In this document: one piece after another, positions 11,652 to 24,830 of the stretch
Position numbering within the stretch: the stretch's first letter is position 1
Layout: each line of letters starts with the position of its first letter
NCBI RefSeq assembly: GCF_022581195.2
Contig: NC_061465.1
Location: 7,318,501 to 7,382,500, forward strand
Direction of reading: 5' to 3'
Source: Helicoverpa zea
Taxonomy: Eukaryota > Arthropoda > Insecta > Lepidoptera > Noctuidae
Length of the DNA stretch: 64,000 nucleotides
The notes under the pieces: generated by a model
The model's database searches: none
The model's input: the letters and a program-made list of their open reading frames with translations, nothing else
What the model was told of the DNA's origin: nothing
Made by a program: the position numbers and the translations under genes

Positions 11652-14600
11652 ATCCAACAATAACAATGTCTACTGTCATACTCAATTCAGTATCGTTCAG
11701 TCTATACGGCTCTATTACTTTAACATTTTACATTAGGCCGTTTACTTTTTATTTTCTTATCTGTTCTGATTTAGGTACGTAAACAATAAGACAATATACA
11801 GAATACGAAAAATTATAAATATTTTCGTTTTCCTGGTATTAGTGTAGTATTGAAGTGCCTTTAAAATAGCGGTAAATTAAAATATCTTTTAATATTTTTC
11901 TTATATTTTTTTCCTAACAATTTCAACTTTCGTGCGATAAATAACTGGAAATCAACACTTTCTTTTTTAGTGTTCTTCAACGGATAGCGTTTTATTATCA
12001 TCCTAACAACGTTTATCTTCTTAGAAAACCTCGCACTAAGTAATTGGATATTTACTTGAATGTGAGATAAAATGGGATGCCTACTCGAATAAACCTTCTA
12101 AATCGAACAATCTGTGCGAATAGCAACGATATCTGGCTATCTTGAAAAAATGGCCGAATACTCGATACTCATCTGTTTTTATCGATAAGTAGGTCAGGCA
12201 TAATTATTGTCTTTATTGTTCGATTGTCTGCTGTTTCATCGAGTGGTTCCAATAGAGGTAATCGGTAGCTGTCGATCATGTTTAGTGCGATTAGAGCTAC
12301 TTAATCGATGGCGCCAATTAGATATTTGGTTTTGGATTCCGAAAGTGTAAATGATTACGAAATTCAAAGCAGTACGTAATTTGAAAGTGCAGTATATAAA
12401 GCTGATTTATATTTGGCGCTGATTGAAAACTTTAATAGCTCTTAAATAACTCTGTATGTAATAAAATAATGGTACATAAACTGCAAGATAGACAGTTTAT
12501 TGTCTCTAACGTAACCCATTTCCCGATATAAAAGTTGCACAAGTAATCTGCAATTTGATTACTTGCGCAACGTATCTAATAAATACACTTTTAGGTATCC
12601 TATCAATTATTGTTTTTATACCTGACAATATGGCTATGATTATGAGTATAAAAATAAAATAAACCAACAGCACGCAACACTAAAGAAAGCCGTGCACTCA
12701 ATCACTTGATTTTCGCTCGTAAAACACAATCTATCTCTATCACGTCACTAAAGGTACGCACAGGCGAAGAAAATTGCCACGCTACATTTATAACGTGAAA
12801 AAATTCAGACACACCCTCAACTTATCCCTGCAAGTGATCTAAATATGAACTTTATCTACTCTGAGGACAACAAAAATTGTGGTTACAACACAAATTTTAC
12901 GCTCGATCGGTGAATCAATGGCCCATAAAATGTTGACGTTATTTATTTAGGAGCTCGCACTTTCAATCCTATTTTATTTTATAGCTCTAGACTGGGAGTG
13001 AGCTCGTTTGTCTTAAAAGGCTTATGAATTTATTCACTTAGCTTATTTTAAGATAAGTCGTCGTACGTTCCATTATGAAATTAGCTGGAGGTTATTAAAA
13101 AAAGAATCATAGAATTTCTAAAACACCCTTTTGAATTTCTTAAACAACTACTCGTCTAGATATCATGATATTCTGTTCTTCAACTTCTGTTGCTAGTCAG
13201 CGTGTGACTGTGACAGTTATAAGTAATACCTATTTATTTCTAACATAAACATTACAAGGCTGGAGGAATTCGAATTTAAGATACCAACATAATTTACGAA
13301 AATGTAAAACAAATCATCTGGATTGAACTACTTTCATAATATAGTCGTTAAATGTTCAAAAATGAAAGCAGATTGATAAACGGAGGAACGTAAAAATAAA
13401 AACGTCACAATAAATTCAGGCGGCAAACGAGTTATTTAATTCGAAATCCGTTTTGGGCCCGAGTCTATAACTTACTATTCTAAAAATATAACTGTCCAAC
13501 AAGGTATTAATCCGATTTTTAATTAAGCAATAAAACATTTAAATACAGTTTTAAACGTCGTGAAAGGTTCCTGAATTTGAGAAATAAAACGATTTATGGC
13601 CAATAAAAAAATGATATTAACTTTTTTTGTGAATATGTTGCCATAATTGAAGGCTGAATGATGGCTTAAAATATGGAAATTTTGTTAACATTATTGGGTG
13701 AATTGATTCAAAAATTCAAAGGGTGATTTAGGCTCGGAGGCATAAAACACACCTGGGTCTGTAGTGTGCCCTGACAAATCGGGATGAACGTTGAACATTA
13801 AGCCGTCTTATTTACGCAACGGTACTGAACCGTGCGAATAAGGAACTTAATTAAACTTTGTCATGCTAAAATACTTTTGACAGAAAACCAATTTCTCAAG
13901 TTGATATTCTTAGTAATGTTAGGAAATGTTAATTTAATTTTAACAATGGATTTTTGTTGAAAGTTTTTATTGAAGTTCGTTCAAGGCTGACTTGTACCAC
14001 TGCTCATTAGTATTAGATCATTATCACCATTTCAGCCGTAGTAGGCACTTCCAATGCTGAACATTTTAGTGACTTGTAAACTAAGTCAACCTCCAAATAA
14101 GAATTATTAAGCTCCATACCTGACTATAGATATAATTCCAATGAAAAGAAAATCAGGGTGAGGCATTGTCCCACTTTTGGAATAGGTATACGATCTTTTT
14201 AATATCAGGAAGACATAATATTTCCTGCGTACTATTTTATTATGTCAGAAACTGGAGCAAGTACTTGACCTCCGGTGGGTAAGCTATAAATGCTAGTATC
14301 CAAATACTAGATTGAAAACTGCAGAATATCGAACACATTCGACCTCTTTAGATAAAACAAACGTTTGATTCCAATTACTGAAACATTAATTGGCATACAA
14401 CTGCAACCGCAGTGCGGTGCGGTTATGATTACTTAGTGAACCGAACTGGTTTTGACTCGGAATGCTTTTAATTAACGGCGATCGGATTCTGGATGCTTCT
14501 AGATCATTCTACGATTGTCAGACGTCACTCGACCTAAGTATCCGGATTATACCGGTTATGTCTAGCGGGCGTACTTGGCATATTCCAGTAGATGGGACGA

Positions 14601-14798
14601 ATAGTTTGTCTTGGTAAGTATGAAGATACAAGATGTATGGAGTTTAGTGGTTGTTAGATAGTTCCCAGTGAAATTGTTGTGTGCTCTTGGTACATTATTC
14701 TGTTTTTGGATAAGTTTTATATTTATTTGTTCTATATATTTTACTCTGACGAAAAGCAAAGAGGATTTCGCAATCCAAAGTTCTCTGAAGCTGATAAT

Positions 14799-15368
14799 TA
14801 AAAAACCGGCCAAGTGCGAGTCGGACTCGTGCACGAAGGGTTCCGTAAATTACAGTTAAATCAACCTATCTCAAAAACTATAAGAGATACTTTGATCAAA
14901 CCAAAAATCGTTGAAAGAGTTAATTAGCATGCATCACCTCTATTTTTTTTAGAATTTTATACCCCGTAGTTATAAAAATAGAGGGGGGGGGACATACTTT
15001 TTACGACTTTGAGAGCTGATATCTCAAAAACCGTTCACTTTAAGAAAAATGTTTTTTAGAAAACTTTATATCATTTTAAAAGACCTTTCCATTGATACCC
15101 CACACGGGTATGTACATCGAAAAAAAAAATTTCATCCCTCAGTTACATGTATGGGGGGCCCCACCCCCAATTCTTTTTTTTACTATTTAGTGTCATATTT
15201 TTGTAGCGGTTCATACAACACATATTCCCATCAAATTTCATCACTGTAGTACTTATAGTTTCCGAGTAAATCGGCTGTGACAGACGGACAGACGGACAGA
15301 CGGACAGACGGACATGACGAAACTATAAGGGTTCCGTTTTTGCCATTTTGGCTACGGAACCCTAAAAA
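14799..15368 (+). mobile_element. Widespread lepidopteran repeat ('CGGCCAAGTGCGAGTCGG')
   Basis: It starts AAACCGGCCAAGTGCGAGTC, followed by GGACTCGTGCACGAAGGGTTCCG, and ends with a hairpin formed by AGGGTTCCGT (15328-15337) and ACGGAACCCT (15354-15363), just before CTAAAAAG. Inside are a run of nine or so G residues, two GGGG/CCCC blocks and a four-unit (ACGGACAG) array at about 15279-15315. I recognise the two ends as a repeat found in many moth genomes; its transposon class is unclear to me. Reading frames within it are not genes. Confidence 0.75.
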
Positions 15369-18300
15369 GTGCTTTATATGAAGCTTTTATAAAAATACCG
15401 TGTTTTATTCCAATGTGTTTTTTAGAAAAAAGAGTATTTAACAAACATTAAAAAACTACTGAAAGAAAATGCTTCAATGATTTTCCGCTCAACATAATAT
15501 TAGCACGAACATTCACTGATATTTCGGATATATAGGTATCTACTTTCACAACAAACAGTATTAGGAAGGCCAAGGAAATCTATTTAGACCTTATAAACGA
15601 CGACCCAATAAGTACATGTGTATATTCATCGACCCGTGGCATTTGCTGGAGTGCCACGTGTATGAAATACCTACCCGCAGATATTATCTACGTTTATGAA
15701 CACAATACAAGAATGAGATGCCTTAATTCTGACAATATTTGTTGGCCTTAATTTGAATCAAATTAAATACTTCTAAGATTATCATGGGATACTACCTATG
15801 TCATTCATTTTGTAATGCTTTTAGAGTAAGACATTGGCCAGTATCTATTTCATTTTTATCTAAAACAATCGATATTCGCTCATTTAAATTCCGAACACTA
15901 AGTCAGCCACAAACAGTTGAACCAAACTGGAAACTTAGTGAACTGAATACATTCATCTTAACTACTAAGAGATAAGCGCCCAAAGATCGCATTACGTAAT
16001 ACAAAGCTGTTGAGTTCACCCTGTTGATTCAGACGGGCACAAACGGCCCATCGTCTGGTCACCGAGCGATAAAACGACTACTCCCACAGACCCATTCCGA
16101 CTGTGAAGCCGCGATACGATAGGATTGACGTTTCTATTAACGGTTATGATTTTTGAAAATAGAATGCTGTTGACGCCATGTTGTGCATAATTGGGTTTGT
16201 TTGTTTTAGTGATGAGCGAGTCAACATTGTTTTTTTTTTATTGGCAACTTTTTTTTTATATTGCCGGTTGATTGTATTTGTTGGAACTGTTATAATTTAT
16301 CAATTTGTTTTGAATATAATTGAATTTTCATTTGACGATTGTTGTTTTTGCTGTTGCATAATATTTAGTTCAGATAACAGAATCAAACTTGGTCGTGTGA
16401 TTCAAATCGGAATAAAATTACACCCAGTTTTCCCTACAAGTTATTATTATAATTACACATGCTACTGGATGAACGTATTGTTTTGTCTTTTAGACTTATT
16501 TTTAGAATAAATCCTACCCTTCCATGAAGTTAAACACTCAAATTACGGTTTCCTCATTAGACTAGCAATGAACCGCGTGTAGACAATTAGGCCACACCTA
16601 GCGACGGCTACGTTTACTAAATCCAGGCGTGGTCCCATTCATTTACTTTATTTTTACACTGTTTTGTTCCCGTCTACCTACTTAGAATTTTATTTATATA
16701 TTTATTAAAATATTGAAGTAATCTGAGTTTTTCTACAGAGTACATTTTTGAGTAGGTATATTAAAGGATCAAAAGAATTCCTTTTTACTTGGTCCAAAGA
16801 ATTGGTTGCAAGCAAAAGCAAATGTGATTAAAATTGTACAAATGCACTTCAAAAAAGGTCGCTTTCAAAAGTTTGCAATAAAATGCCGAATTACACATGA
16901 ATAAAATACAACCAATTGTGTTTTTACCGGCAAATGATCAATAAAATATGCCATTTATTCGATAATCCTCTTTGAAACGGGGAAATAAAGGCTTCCCAAC
17001 ATTAAATTATTTCGTATTCCCATGCGGCATGGTGGGATCATTAATTCGGTATTCGCAAATCCGATTTTTGCAAGTGTTCTCACGTGTTTAATTTATATTC
17101 CACATTGAATATTATAATAATTTTGGAAAGTAATATTTGGAGCTTTTGTTTCGGAAAAGTTTTGATTAAAAATAATGATTGATGAGGCTACGGATACCTG
17201 TCATTCTTCATCATTATGCCTCATTTCCTAATTTGGGAAAAATTTGTATATTCAACCATTTTTAAAAATGGAATTATTTTTATAAACCGTATTCGGCCTG
17301 TCACAACAAACAGCACAGACTATATTTACGGGTTACCATAAATAATAAGTTGCAATGAAAATAGCAGGCGCATCATTTCATTCAATGCTACAAGTCCAAT
17401 GTCAGAGTCCCGTCTACACTCCAAATAGAACGCTCTTGATCCAATAATTTGACCCATTTGCAACGGTTCAGCTAGTTGGACGTGAATTTGTAATTATTCT
17501 AAATATATTTTTATCCTTCATATGGCAATGGTCGCTTACGACTTTTCTTTGCTTTTCTTTGCAAGGGAGTTTAATTGTGCCAACGTAAGTGGGAACGGTC
17601 CATAGGTAGTTGTGGGAGATTTGGACTTTCCATCTCTTTGAGCTCAGCAAAAACACATACAAAGTGCTTACTAGTAGGTTTTGGGTGCTGTTTGATACTG
17701 TTATGTGTGTTTTGGTTTTGAGTTAGGTAACTTTATAAATCTCATGCAATGGGAAATTTGACTCGGAACTGGTTTCGGGATATGAATGTTAAGTATTTTT
17801 GTAACTTCTAACGGAATAACTCGAGCAGTTTGTAGTTTACCTACAAAATGAAAATTACAATGCAGACATGCATATTAAAAGGGAAACGGAACATGGCTCA
17901 TTGAAGTTCTTTCTGTTCAAAAGCTGCATAAAATTCTCTTCGATGTTCGATTAAGTTGTGGGGTAGTAAGCTAATCAGAAACTACTATCGGTACATATGA
18001 ATTTACAGCCAGTTATAAAAACCAAAACACAAAACTCGATTCAATTTCAAAATACAAAATAAATCAAAACGTGTGAAAAGGAGAACGAAAAAAAGTTTGG
18101 AACAAATCTAAATTCACTTATCTCCTCATTTAAACTCTAGCTTCCACCGATCACGATGTTTTTAATTCCTTTCTTATTTGATGCAGTAACAATCTACCCT
18201 TTAATGGAACATTGTTTAACAGTTTGCGTGGAACACGGAGCAAGGAAAGAGGAGCGGAGATGCTATAATGCAGGTAGGTCAGGCGCCATCGTCTATGTGC

Positions 18301-19300
18301 TTTCTTAACTTCTTCATACGGTGAGCATGACCAAAACGATCAGTTGCGAGTGAAATGATGAGGCGTTCGGGTTCTTTGAAACATCTGTCGGGTCCAAAGA
18401 AGGGGAGTAAGTGTGAAAACAGTAACATTCCTCGTGCCCCGCTCTCCCGTATTTTGTCGCTTTACTTTCTTAGGCGATTTTCCGCTATGGCACCTCCGTT
18501 AGTCATTTTATTCTCAATGGTGTGGAAGTTTTCTAGTTAACCCTAACAAACAAGTCTTCGGAGCATCGGTGGTCGTTGTCCGTCTCATAATGAATGAACG
18601 GGTATTGATTATAGTTCACGAGCGTTTGTTGCATCGATACCACCTCGTTGAAGTTGTTTAAAATGTTTTAAGTGGAATTTGAATAAATGATTAAACTGAA
18701 TTACAGATTGGATATTTCAAATTGGGAGAGTATTTTACATAGAATGATTTTGGGAAACGTACATGTACAAGTATATGTTTGTAATTGGTAATGTTTTAGC
18801 CAATTTTCATCTCTCATACTGTTTTGATCAGAAACAGTTAAAATAGGCCAAATATTGCTACCTAAAATACACGCTACAAAATTAATAATGTTCCTGGTAG
18901 TAAACGAGGTAAAATTATTAATAACTATATCAACTATAATTTCCGAACTAAAATTCAGTATAGTAAACCTTTATTTCTCACAATACTGCAATGTGTTACT
19001 GTTTCAAACTGCACTAACAAAGAGTTCATAACATGTTTCGATGAAAACCATTGTCTATGAAACAAAGTGTCCGAGCAAACCGTTTACACGTTTCGGAAAA
19101 TACAAGTATATAAAAAAAAACTATATAGTGGCTGACATTGAAACACATTCTATTGCCATTTTGAACTTCATGCCACTAGAGACAATGGTGTGTTCTTATA
19201 GTATTCTTATAGATATTCAGTACCTTCTGTGTTAAACAAAAACACTTTTTAAAGGTAAAGCTACTTTACACATAAAGGAGGATACTTTAAATTAACACCT

Positions 19301-19699
19301 CCTCCTCCGTGCCTTTTCCCAATCATGTTGGGGTCGGCTTCCAGTCTAACCGGATTCAGCTGAGTACCAGTGCTTTACAAGAAGCGACTGCCTATCTGAC
19401 CTCCTCAACCCAGTTACCCGGGCAACCCGATACCCCTTGGTTAGACTGGTGTCAGACTTACTGGCTTCTGACTACCCGTAACGACTGCCAAGGATGTTCA
19501 ATGACAGCCGGGACCTACAGTTTAACGTGCCATCCGAAACACAATCCATGGTGTCTAAGATATACTTAGAAAGTACATACAAACTTAGAAAAGTTGCATT
19601 GGTACTTGCCTGACCTGGGATCGAACCCGCGCCCTCATACTTGAGAGGTTGGTCCTTTACCCACTAGGCCACCACGACTTTTTAAATAAACACTTTAAA
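19301..19699 (-). mobile_element. Full-length tRNA-derived SINE with 19-bp target duplication
   Basis: On the minus strand the element begins AAAAAGTCGTGGTGGCCTAG, with a box-B-like GGTTCGATCCC. It runs through the CTTAGACACC, GGCACGTTAAAC and GTAGTCAGAAGCCAGTAAGT segments and ends with AGTCTAACC...GGAAAAGGCACGGAGGAGGAGG in antisense on the plus strand. It is flanked by an exact 19-bp direct repeat, ATACTTTAAATTAACACCT, at 19282-19300 and 19700-19718, which is the target-site duplication of target-primed reverse transcription. About 18 bp of AT-rich sequence lie between the tRNA-like head and the right duplication. It lies in an ASPP intron in the same orientation as the gene. Confidence 0.9.
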
Positions 19700-20589
19700 A
19701 TACTTTAAATTAACACCTTGGTAGGATAAAGCTATGGACTTATGCCGTAAGGAATCCAAAATATGGAAAATCCTAGCACAAAAAAGCTAAGGGTACAGAT
19801 AAAACCGATTTGTTCCCAAAGTTACATTTACATACCTATATACCCACTAAATTCTAAATTGGTATAAAATATATCAATTCATTGAGATCAATTTATCTCT
19901 CACACAAATCGTAACTAAATACTGAGATAATTATTAATTAGGCTTAAACACCAGTTAATGCGACAATATTGTTCGATAGCGATGTTCAAATGCCCGTAAT
20001 TAAATGGAGCGAGATTGTTGACACTATCTCGCCGTATTAATCCTCATTATTAGCATACATTTGTCGGAGATGTTCGAGGACAAATTAACTGGGATCCTAA
20101 AACGAGCTGTGGAGTTAAAATTATGTTTTCACTGTAAGAAATTAGGTGAAATATTGATTTTAGATAGGAATTTTGTAGGTACCTAAAACGTCAGTAAAAT
20201 GCGTCTTATATAAGGTGAGTAGTAGGTAAATATGAAAATGTAAGAACTATTTTGATTGGAAGTACAAACGTACAAAGTATTTTCACCCACCTACACGCAA
20301 ATGTTAAAGAATATTGTAACCACAGCGAAAAGCGGCCCCACTTTACGTATTTGTAAGTTCTGAGCCCTAGTAATCCCAAGAAAAAGGGTCTTTAGTACGA
20401 GGAAAATCAGAACAGTTTTCCTGAACCAATAATATTGCATAAGAATTATTTGTGTACAAAATACGTTTTGTAATACCGGCTGTTACGAGCATTAGTCGTA
20501 ACGTAGGTATTACTGCCAGATACGTAAGCAGTCACAAGTACCGTGCCAAAATAAAGTTTAAGCTAAAATATACTATAAATGGTACTCAC

Positions 20590-20716
20590 TTAGTGCGATA
20601 TTCGCTTGCTTGTTTCTATCGAGCTGCCCCCGTAGCGCTCGTAGCCGGCGTAGCTTCAACTCTTGCGCCTCTACGCGCTCGCGTAGCCGCCGTAGCCGCT
20701 CGCCTTCCACCGCCAC
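20590..20716 (-). CDS. ASPP: ASPP internal coding exon (coiled coil, middle)
   Basis: This internal exon of 127 bp (42 codons plus one base) encodes a highly charged, Leu/Arg-rich helix: EGERLRRLRERVEAQELKLR, then RLRALRGQLDRNKQANIAL. It aligns with the EQEKLKRLKEIAENQEAKLK...RALKGHVEQKRLSNGKL stretch that follows the KQQ motif in vertebrate ASPP. The acceptor is GTTGACAG|GTG in phase 0, continuing the exon at 24471. The donor is CTAA|GTGAGT, leaving one base that is completed by the first two bases of the exon at 2747. It is unusually GC- and Arg-rich for this AT-rich region; CGN and CTA codons are repeated, which makes the DNA itself look repetitive. The plus-strand reading frame across it has no meaning. 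It was placed by homology and exact phase agreement with both neighbours. Confidence 0.92.
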
Positions 20717-23700
20717 CTGTCAACAAACGCATACAATATTTACAAACTGCTACAAAAACCTATTCAAAATGCGGTTTTGAATAAAATTCCATTTTCAAAG
20801 TTGAGTACAGGCCGTCACACTTTTTCACGCTTTTCCGACCTTAAAACAACTTAGTTGAGTTTTGTTGTTCAAAACGAGGGCTGTTGAGAGCGTGTGAAAA
20901 GTTTTGGAATTTATTTTAATATCGCAGTTGATTTATATTAACACCCAATTGTTCTTCTTTAAAATATTGTTTCATTAAAAATAATCAAGAGATACTTAGC
21001 TGCTATTTTTGTGAAATAAATCGACGTAGACGAAGGCTTATAAAATTCAGTCGCAGTATTATAATGAATACAAAATTGGCTGTATATAAAGGCTCGACGT
21101 CGGGCAATTTTGTTTATTTTATAGGCGTACTTATTGCGTGAGAAGAGTTTATTTTTAAGGCGGCGATAAATATCGCATTAGGCTAACGCGCGTCCGGCCC
21201 GCCCCGAGAGATTTATTAAGAACGGGGAAAATTTATTTTTTTTGGTCGCTTATCTGTTCACAATTTCTCTAGAAGATTCCGGGACGTCTTTATCCGTGAT
21301 AACTGAGTCGGTTTTAATGCCACAATAAATATGCTAAGCAGATAAAATTGTTTAACAGATTATTAAAAAACACTCAAAAAACGGATAGCTATAGAAAATC
21401 AACTTCTAAATTATTTTCCTTATTCCTTTTATTTCATTAAGAAATATAGGTCTAACTTGAATTATATTATTTCTTTACAAAAGGCCAAGACAGAGCTATT
21501 TAACCAGTTATTATAGTAAATTGTATTCCCACGACATAACTGATACTTGTATAATCCCATGACCATGAGAAACCACTTAAATTATTCGACAAGATTGTAA
21601 ATCTCGGCAGTAAAATAAACAATCCTAACTGGAACTTAGCGATATTCAATTCTTACGGCTACAATGATAAACTGCCGGAGTCAATTACGAAGCGAAAACA
21701 AGTCAGAATTAAATTATAAATAACACAGTTATCATAACACAAAAGCAATTCAAAAACTTTGACGTACACCCGTAACTGAGAACAAAGATTTTTCGTTCCA
21801 TTTACTTTTTGTGTTCCTTTTACTTCATTAAAATCCTTTGTTTTATATTACGGATTTCTGAAAACCCTTTTTAAAAATGTACACCTTCCTTTTTCATACG
21901 TGACGTCCTTTGTTGAGTCCAGTTATAATAAAATCTGAGCCCATTTTAATGTTATTCTTTATGAATGACAATGAGAGCTATTCACATAGAAACTCTAATA
22001 TGAACTTAATTAGAAGTAGGGAGCAAAAAATTCAAAGCATTCAGAACCAAAGTATTCGTGTGGAATTTATGAATGGCTCTGGCAATGAATCTACCTATTG
22101 GTAACTCAAGAAGGAGTTACTAGGCAAAAGTTCACACAGCAAATAAAATATTCGACTAAACTGCGCTCAAGGAACCGCACACCGTTTAAAGCTTTATTAA
22201 TTCTCTCTTAATTTCGTGGAAATCGTGAAGGTCTGTTGCGCACATTTCGCGTATTTGCAAGTTAGGTATTAGGGTATAAGTATAGTATTTGTATGTATAT
22301 CAGAGGCAAACAATAGACTCGCTTATTAGATTCCCCACGGAGGTCGCCAGTGGGTCGAGGACTCTGTACTGAGTGGATTATTTGCAAACCCTGTCGATAC
22401 GCAGCTGAGCCTTGTTGACTGAACTTAATATCCTATTTCGCATTTCTACGTAAGTAGGCACTTATAATGGCGTGCAAATGATCAATGGTATCGTTGTTCT
22501 CTTATTATTGCTTATGGATGATATTGAACATTTTTTTTTACTGATAATAAGCAATATCATAAATATAAAACGAACGTTAAATGATTTATTCAAACACTCA
22601 AGCAGACATATTACAAGTTGTTTGACAAGTAAACTTTCCCAAAACCCTCGTAAATTCACTCAACTGGCATAATAAAAGACATGAAAAAACTTCTGAAAGC
22701 TAAATAAATCATACGCACATGCTTAATAATGTTACTGAAGAAACATGAATTCTCGATGTCGCGAGAACGTAACAAAAAGAAAAATAAAAGGACAATAAGC
22801 GATTTATGATTTTCAAAGTCAGCGTTTGACTGAATAACACCCAAAAGAAATGAAAGTATAAAAGGTAGAGTAAACTAGATATTTCTGAGACTTATAAAAG
22901 AGAAAAAAAGAGCTTTTGATCCGCCGAGGTTGATTAATCGCAACGCGTATTCATCTTTTTCGTTTAATCCTGAAAAAGACTGATACTTTTTGGGTTTCAG
23001 TAAATCTGTAAAACGGAGAAGCCTAATTGAATAAACGTTCGCAGAACTCGAAGACAATAGGAGTTTATTGCGTGGTTAGGAACGTTCCTTTTGGTCAAGT
23101 TGAGGATATTAAATGGAACCTGGAATTATGTGATACGGAATAGCAGCATTTCTAGCAATGGTGTGGGGTTTAGAAAGTTGGTATTTTTTGCTTTAAAAAT
23201 GACTTTTGGATAAAAAGTTCTCATTATCTCGTCATTAATACGAGTAATACCTACATTGAAATTGTCAATAACTGACACTTAATTCATAGACTTCAATTGA
23301 GCGTTGACAAAAAAGGTAAACTCATTTCTGTGACACTATTTCGTAATTTATTCAATAAACTACCCAGCTCGCTGACGTCTCGGCCATCCAGTAACTATTC
23401 CCGTTGAGACTGAAGACTATTAGTTTCTCAAGAACCCAGTCTTACTTTTACAAATTGAATCTACCAGTATATCCCAACAGAAATAGATATTCCTTTTAGA
23501 AGAAATTTGTTTGGCCGTCTAAAATGTATGACTATAGAACGGCATTATGTTCCCTTTTAAATTGGTAAAGTAAGTAAATGAAGCGTACTTTTGGGCTTCT
23601 CTTTCAAGGCTGGAATAAAATTAGTTACATTTACTATTGCGCAGCATTAAAATAGAATCGGATAATGTAAATCTCTGGGGCTATATTATTCTCACGAAGC

Positions 23701-24470
23701 CATAGTCGAGCAAACATAACCTTCTATGCAAACATAATTAGATAAACGTACTGGCTAACGTGACTCGGTACACCTTGACCATAGATCCATGAACCGATGC
23801 AACGATTCCCAAATCAATATTAAATCAGAATCGACATCGCTTGAAGTGCTTCTATGACATACATACATTTGCAAGATGCGCTACAGATGATTATGTAGTT
23901 ACCTTCCTCTAATATCGCAGGTTTATATGTGTTCTTAACGACATCATTACTCCGGGGAGTCGCATCGTAAAAGGCTTGCTAGTAAGTACTAAGTACACTT
24001 ACTTAGTCCCGTGGGAAGTCAACTGAGTTACTGCTCAACCTTATGCTTTTGATTATAAATGAATTCAGAGACATCCTTGCCTTGGCATTATGACTTTGGA
24101 ATAGCTAATTGCTATACTCGTGTACTTTATGATGCTGAGATAGTTAGGTTGTTGTAATTAAAACTGATTTTAACGGAGTTGTTGTAGTAGTGCTTAAGAA
24201 TGAAATAGGTGGAGACTATAATACCGTCGCCGCGTCGTTTCGTTAAGCAAATAATGGTGGTATCTTCTCCCTTAGGTTATGGAAAGTAAACATGCGACTA
24301 GGTCAAAATGGGGACAAATTATTAGGTGGATTGGATGGTTATTAAATTAGACATAAATATGTATCTACAATAAAGTTGATATGTCAACATGACAAGGCAA
24401 AATTTTTCTCATCTCGCCCTTACGTGACGGCAACAAGTTTGGCGCGAACTACATCTGTCGTCGTACTAAC
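20717..24470 (-). other. ASPP: ASPP intron between the first two coiled-coil exons
   Basis: This intron of 3754 bp has donor GTTAGT at its right end and acceptor TTGACAG at its left end. It is AT-rich and I recognise no repeat or coding segment inside it. It joins two exons that are both phase 0 at this junction. Confidence 0.88.
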
Positions 24471-24617
24471 CTGATGTTGCCTAGCCTCCTGCTGCTTAAG
24501 GTATCGCAGTCGCTGCTCCTTGGCGCAGAGCAGCTGGTGCTGCGTGTCGATCTGCTGCTGCTGGCGTAGCGCCATCGCGCGCAGCTCGCCCAAAGTCAGC
24601 TCCACCCCTTCCCCCAA
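24471..24617 (-). CDS. ASPP: ASPP internal coding exon (start of coiled coil)
   Basis: This internal exon of 49 codons encodes the start of the ASPP coiled-coil region. The segment [17 protein letters not shown] followed by [12 protein letters not shown] matches the TLAELQEMASRQQQQIE...KEQRLKFLKQQ region of vertebrate ASPP1/ASPP2 almost residue for residue. ASPP proteins are scaffold regulators: they bind p53 family members and PP1, and in flies ASPP works with Csk and at cell junctions. The exon is bounded on the minus strand by an acceptor (CTTGTCCACAG|TTG) and a donor (CAG|GTTAGT), and both ends are phase 0. The next exon is 3.75 kb downstream at 20716. A SINE fragment starts about 51 bp upstream of the acceptor. 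Identification is firm from the motif; exon borders are inferred from splice consensus and phase. Confidence 0.93.
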
Positions 24618-24668
24618 CTGTGGACAAGAGGACGTCACTTTTAATATCATTAGAGTATGACATTACAC

Positions 24669-24830
24669 GACTGTGTTTGGATGGCACGTTAAACTATAGG
24701 TCCCGGCTGTCATTCAACATCCTTGGTAGTCGTTACGGGTAGTCAGAAGCCAGTAAGTCTGACACCAGTCTAACCAAGGGGTATTGGGTTGCCTGGGTAA
24801 CTGGGTTGAGGAGGTCAGGCAGGACAGTCG
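24669..24830 (+). mobile_element. Internal SINE fragment next to an ASPP exon
   Basis: The sequence GACTGTGTTTGGATGGCACG through AACTGGGTTGAGGAGGTCAG matches the body of the SINE copies at 36.2-36.4 and 19.4-19.5 kb. The tRNA-like head and the 3' end are missing. It starts about 51 bp upstream (in transcript direction) of the acceptor of the ASPP exon at 24617, in antisense to the gene, so it sits where branch-point and pyrimidine-tract sequences of that intron would begin. Confidence 0.85.

Larger units (their letters stand above)
2748..20589 (-). other. ASPP: ASPP intron between the middle and distal coiled-coil exons
   Basis: This intron of about 17.8 kb has donor GTGAGT at its right end and acceptor CCCCAG at its left end. 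It holds a retroposon head fragment near 6.64 kb, a SINE tail near 7.03 kb, a GC-rich inverted-repeat element (7.20-7.55 kb), a purine/pyrimidine octamer array (9.27 kb), a 1.45-kb element with 200-bp arms (10.20-11.65 kb), a 570-bp interspersed repeat (14.80-15.37 kb) and a full-length antisense SINE (19.30-19.70 kb). In the remaining stretches (2.8-6.6, 7.6-9.2, 11.7-14.8, 15.4-19.3 and 19.7-20.6 kb) I see only AT-rich sequence with chance reading frames. It is an intron by inference from the flanking exons. Confidence 0.88.

Noticed and set aside
19309..19569. An 86-codon frame nearly identical to one at 36194-36505
   Set aside because: The shared protein-like sequence is the antisense of two SINE copies; the similarity reflects the repeat, not a gene family.
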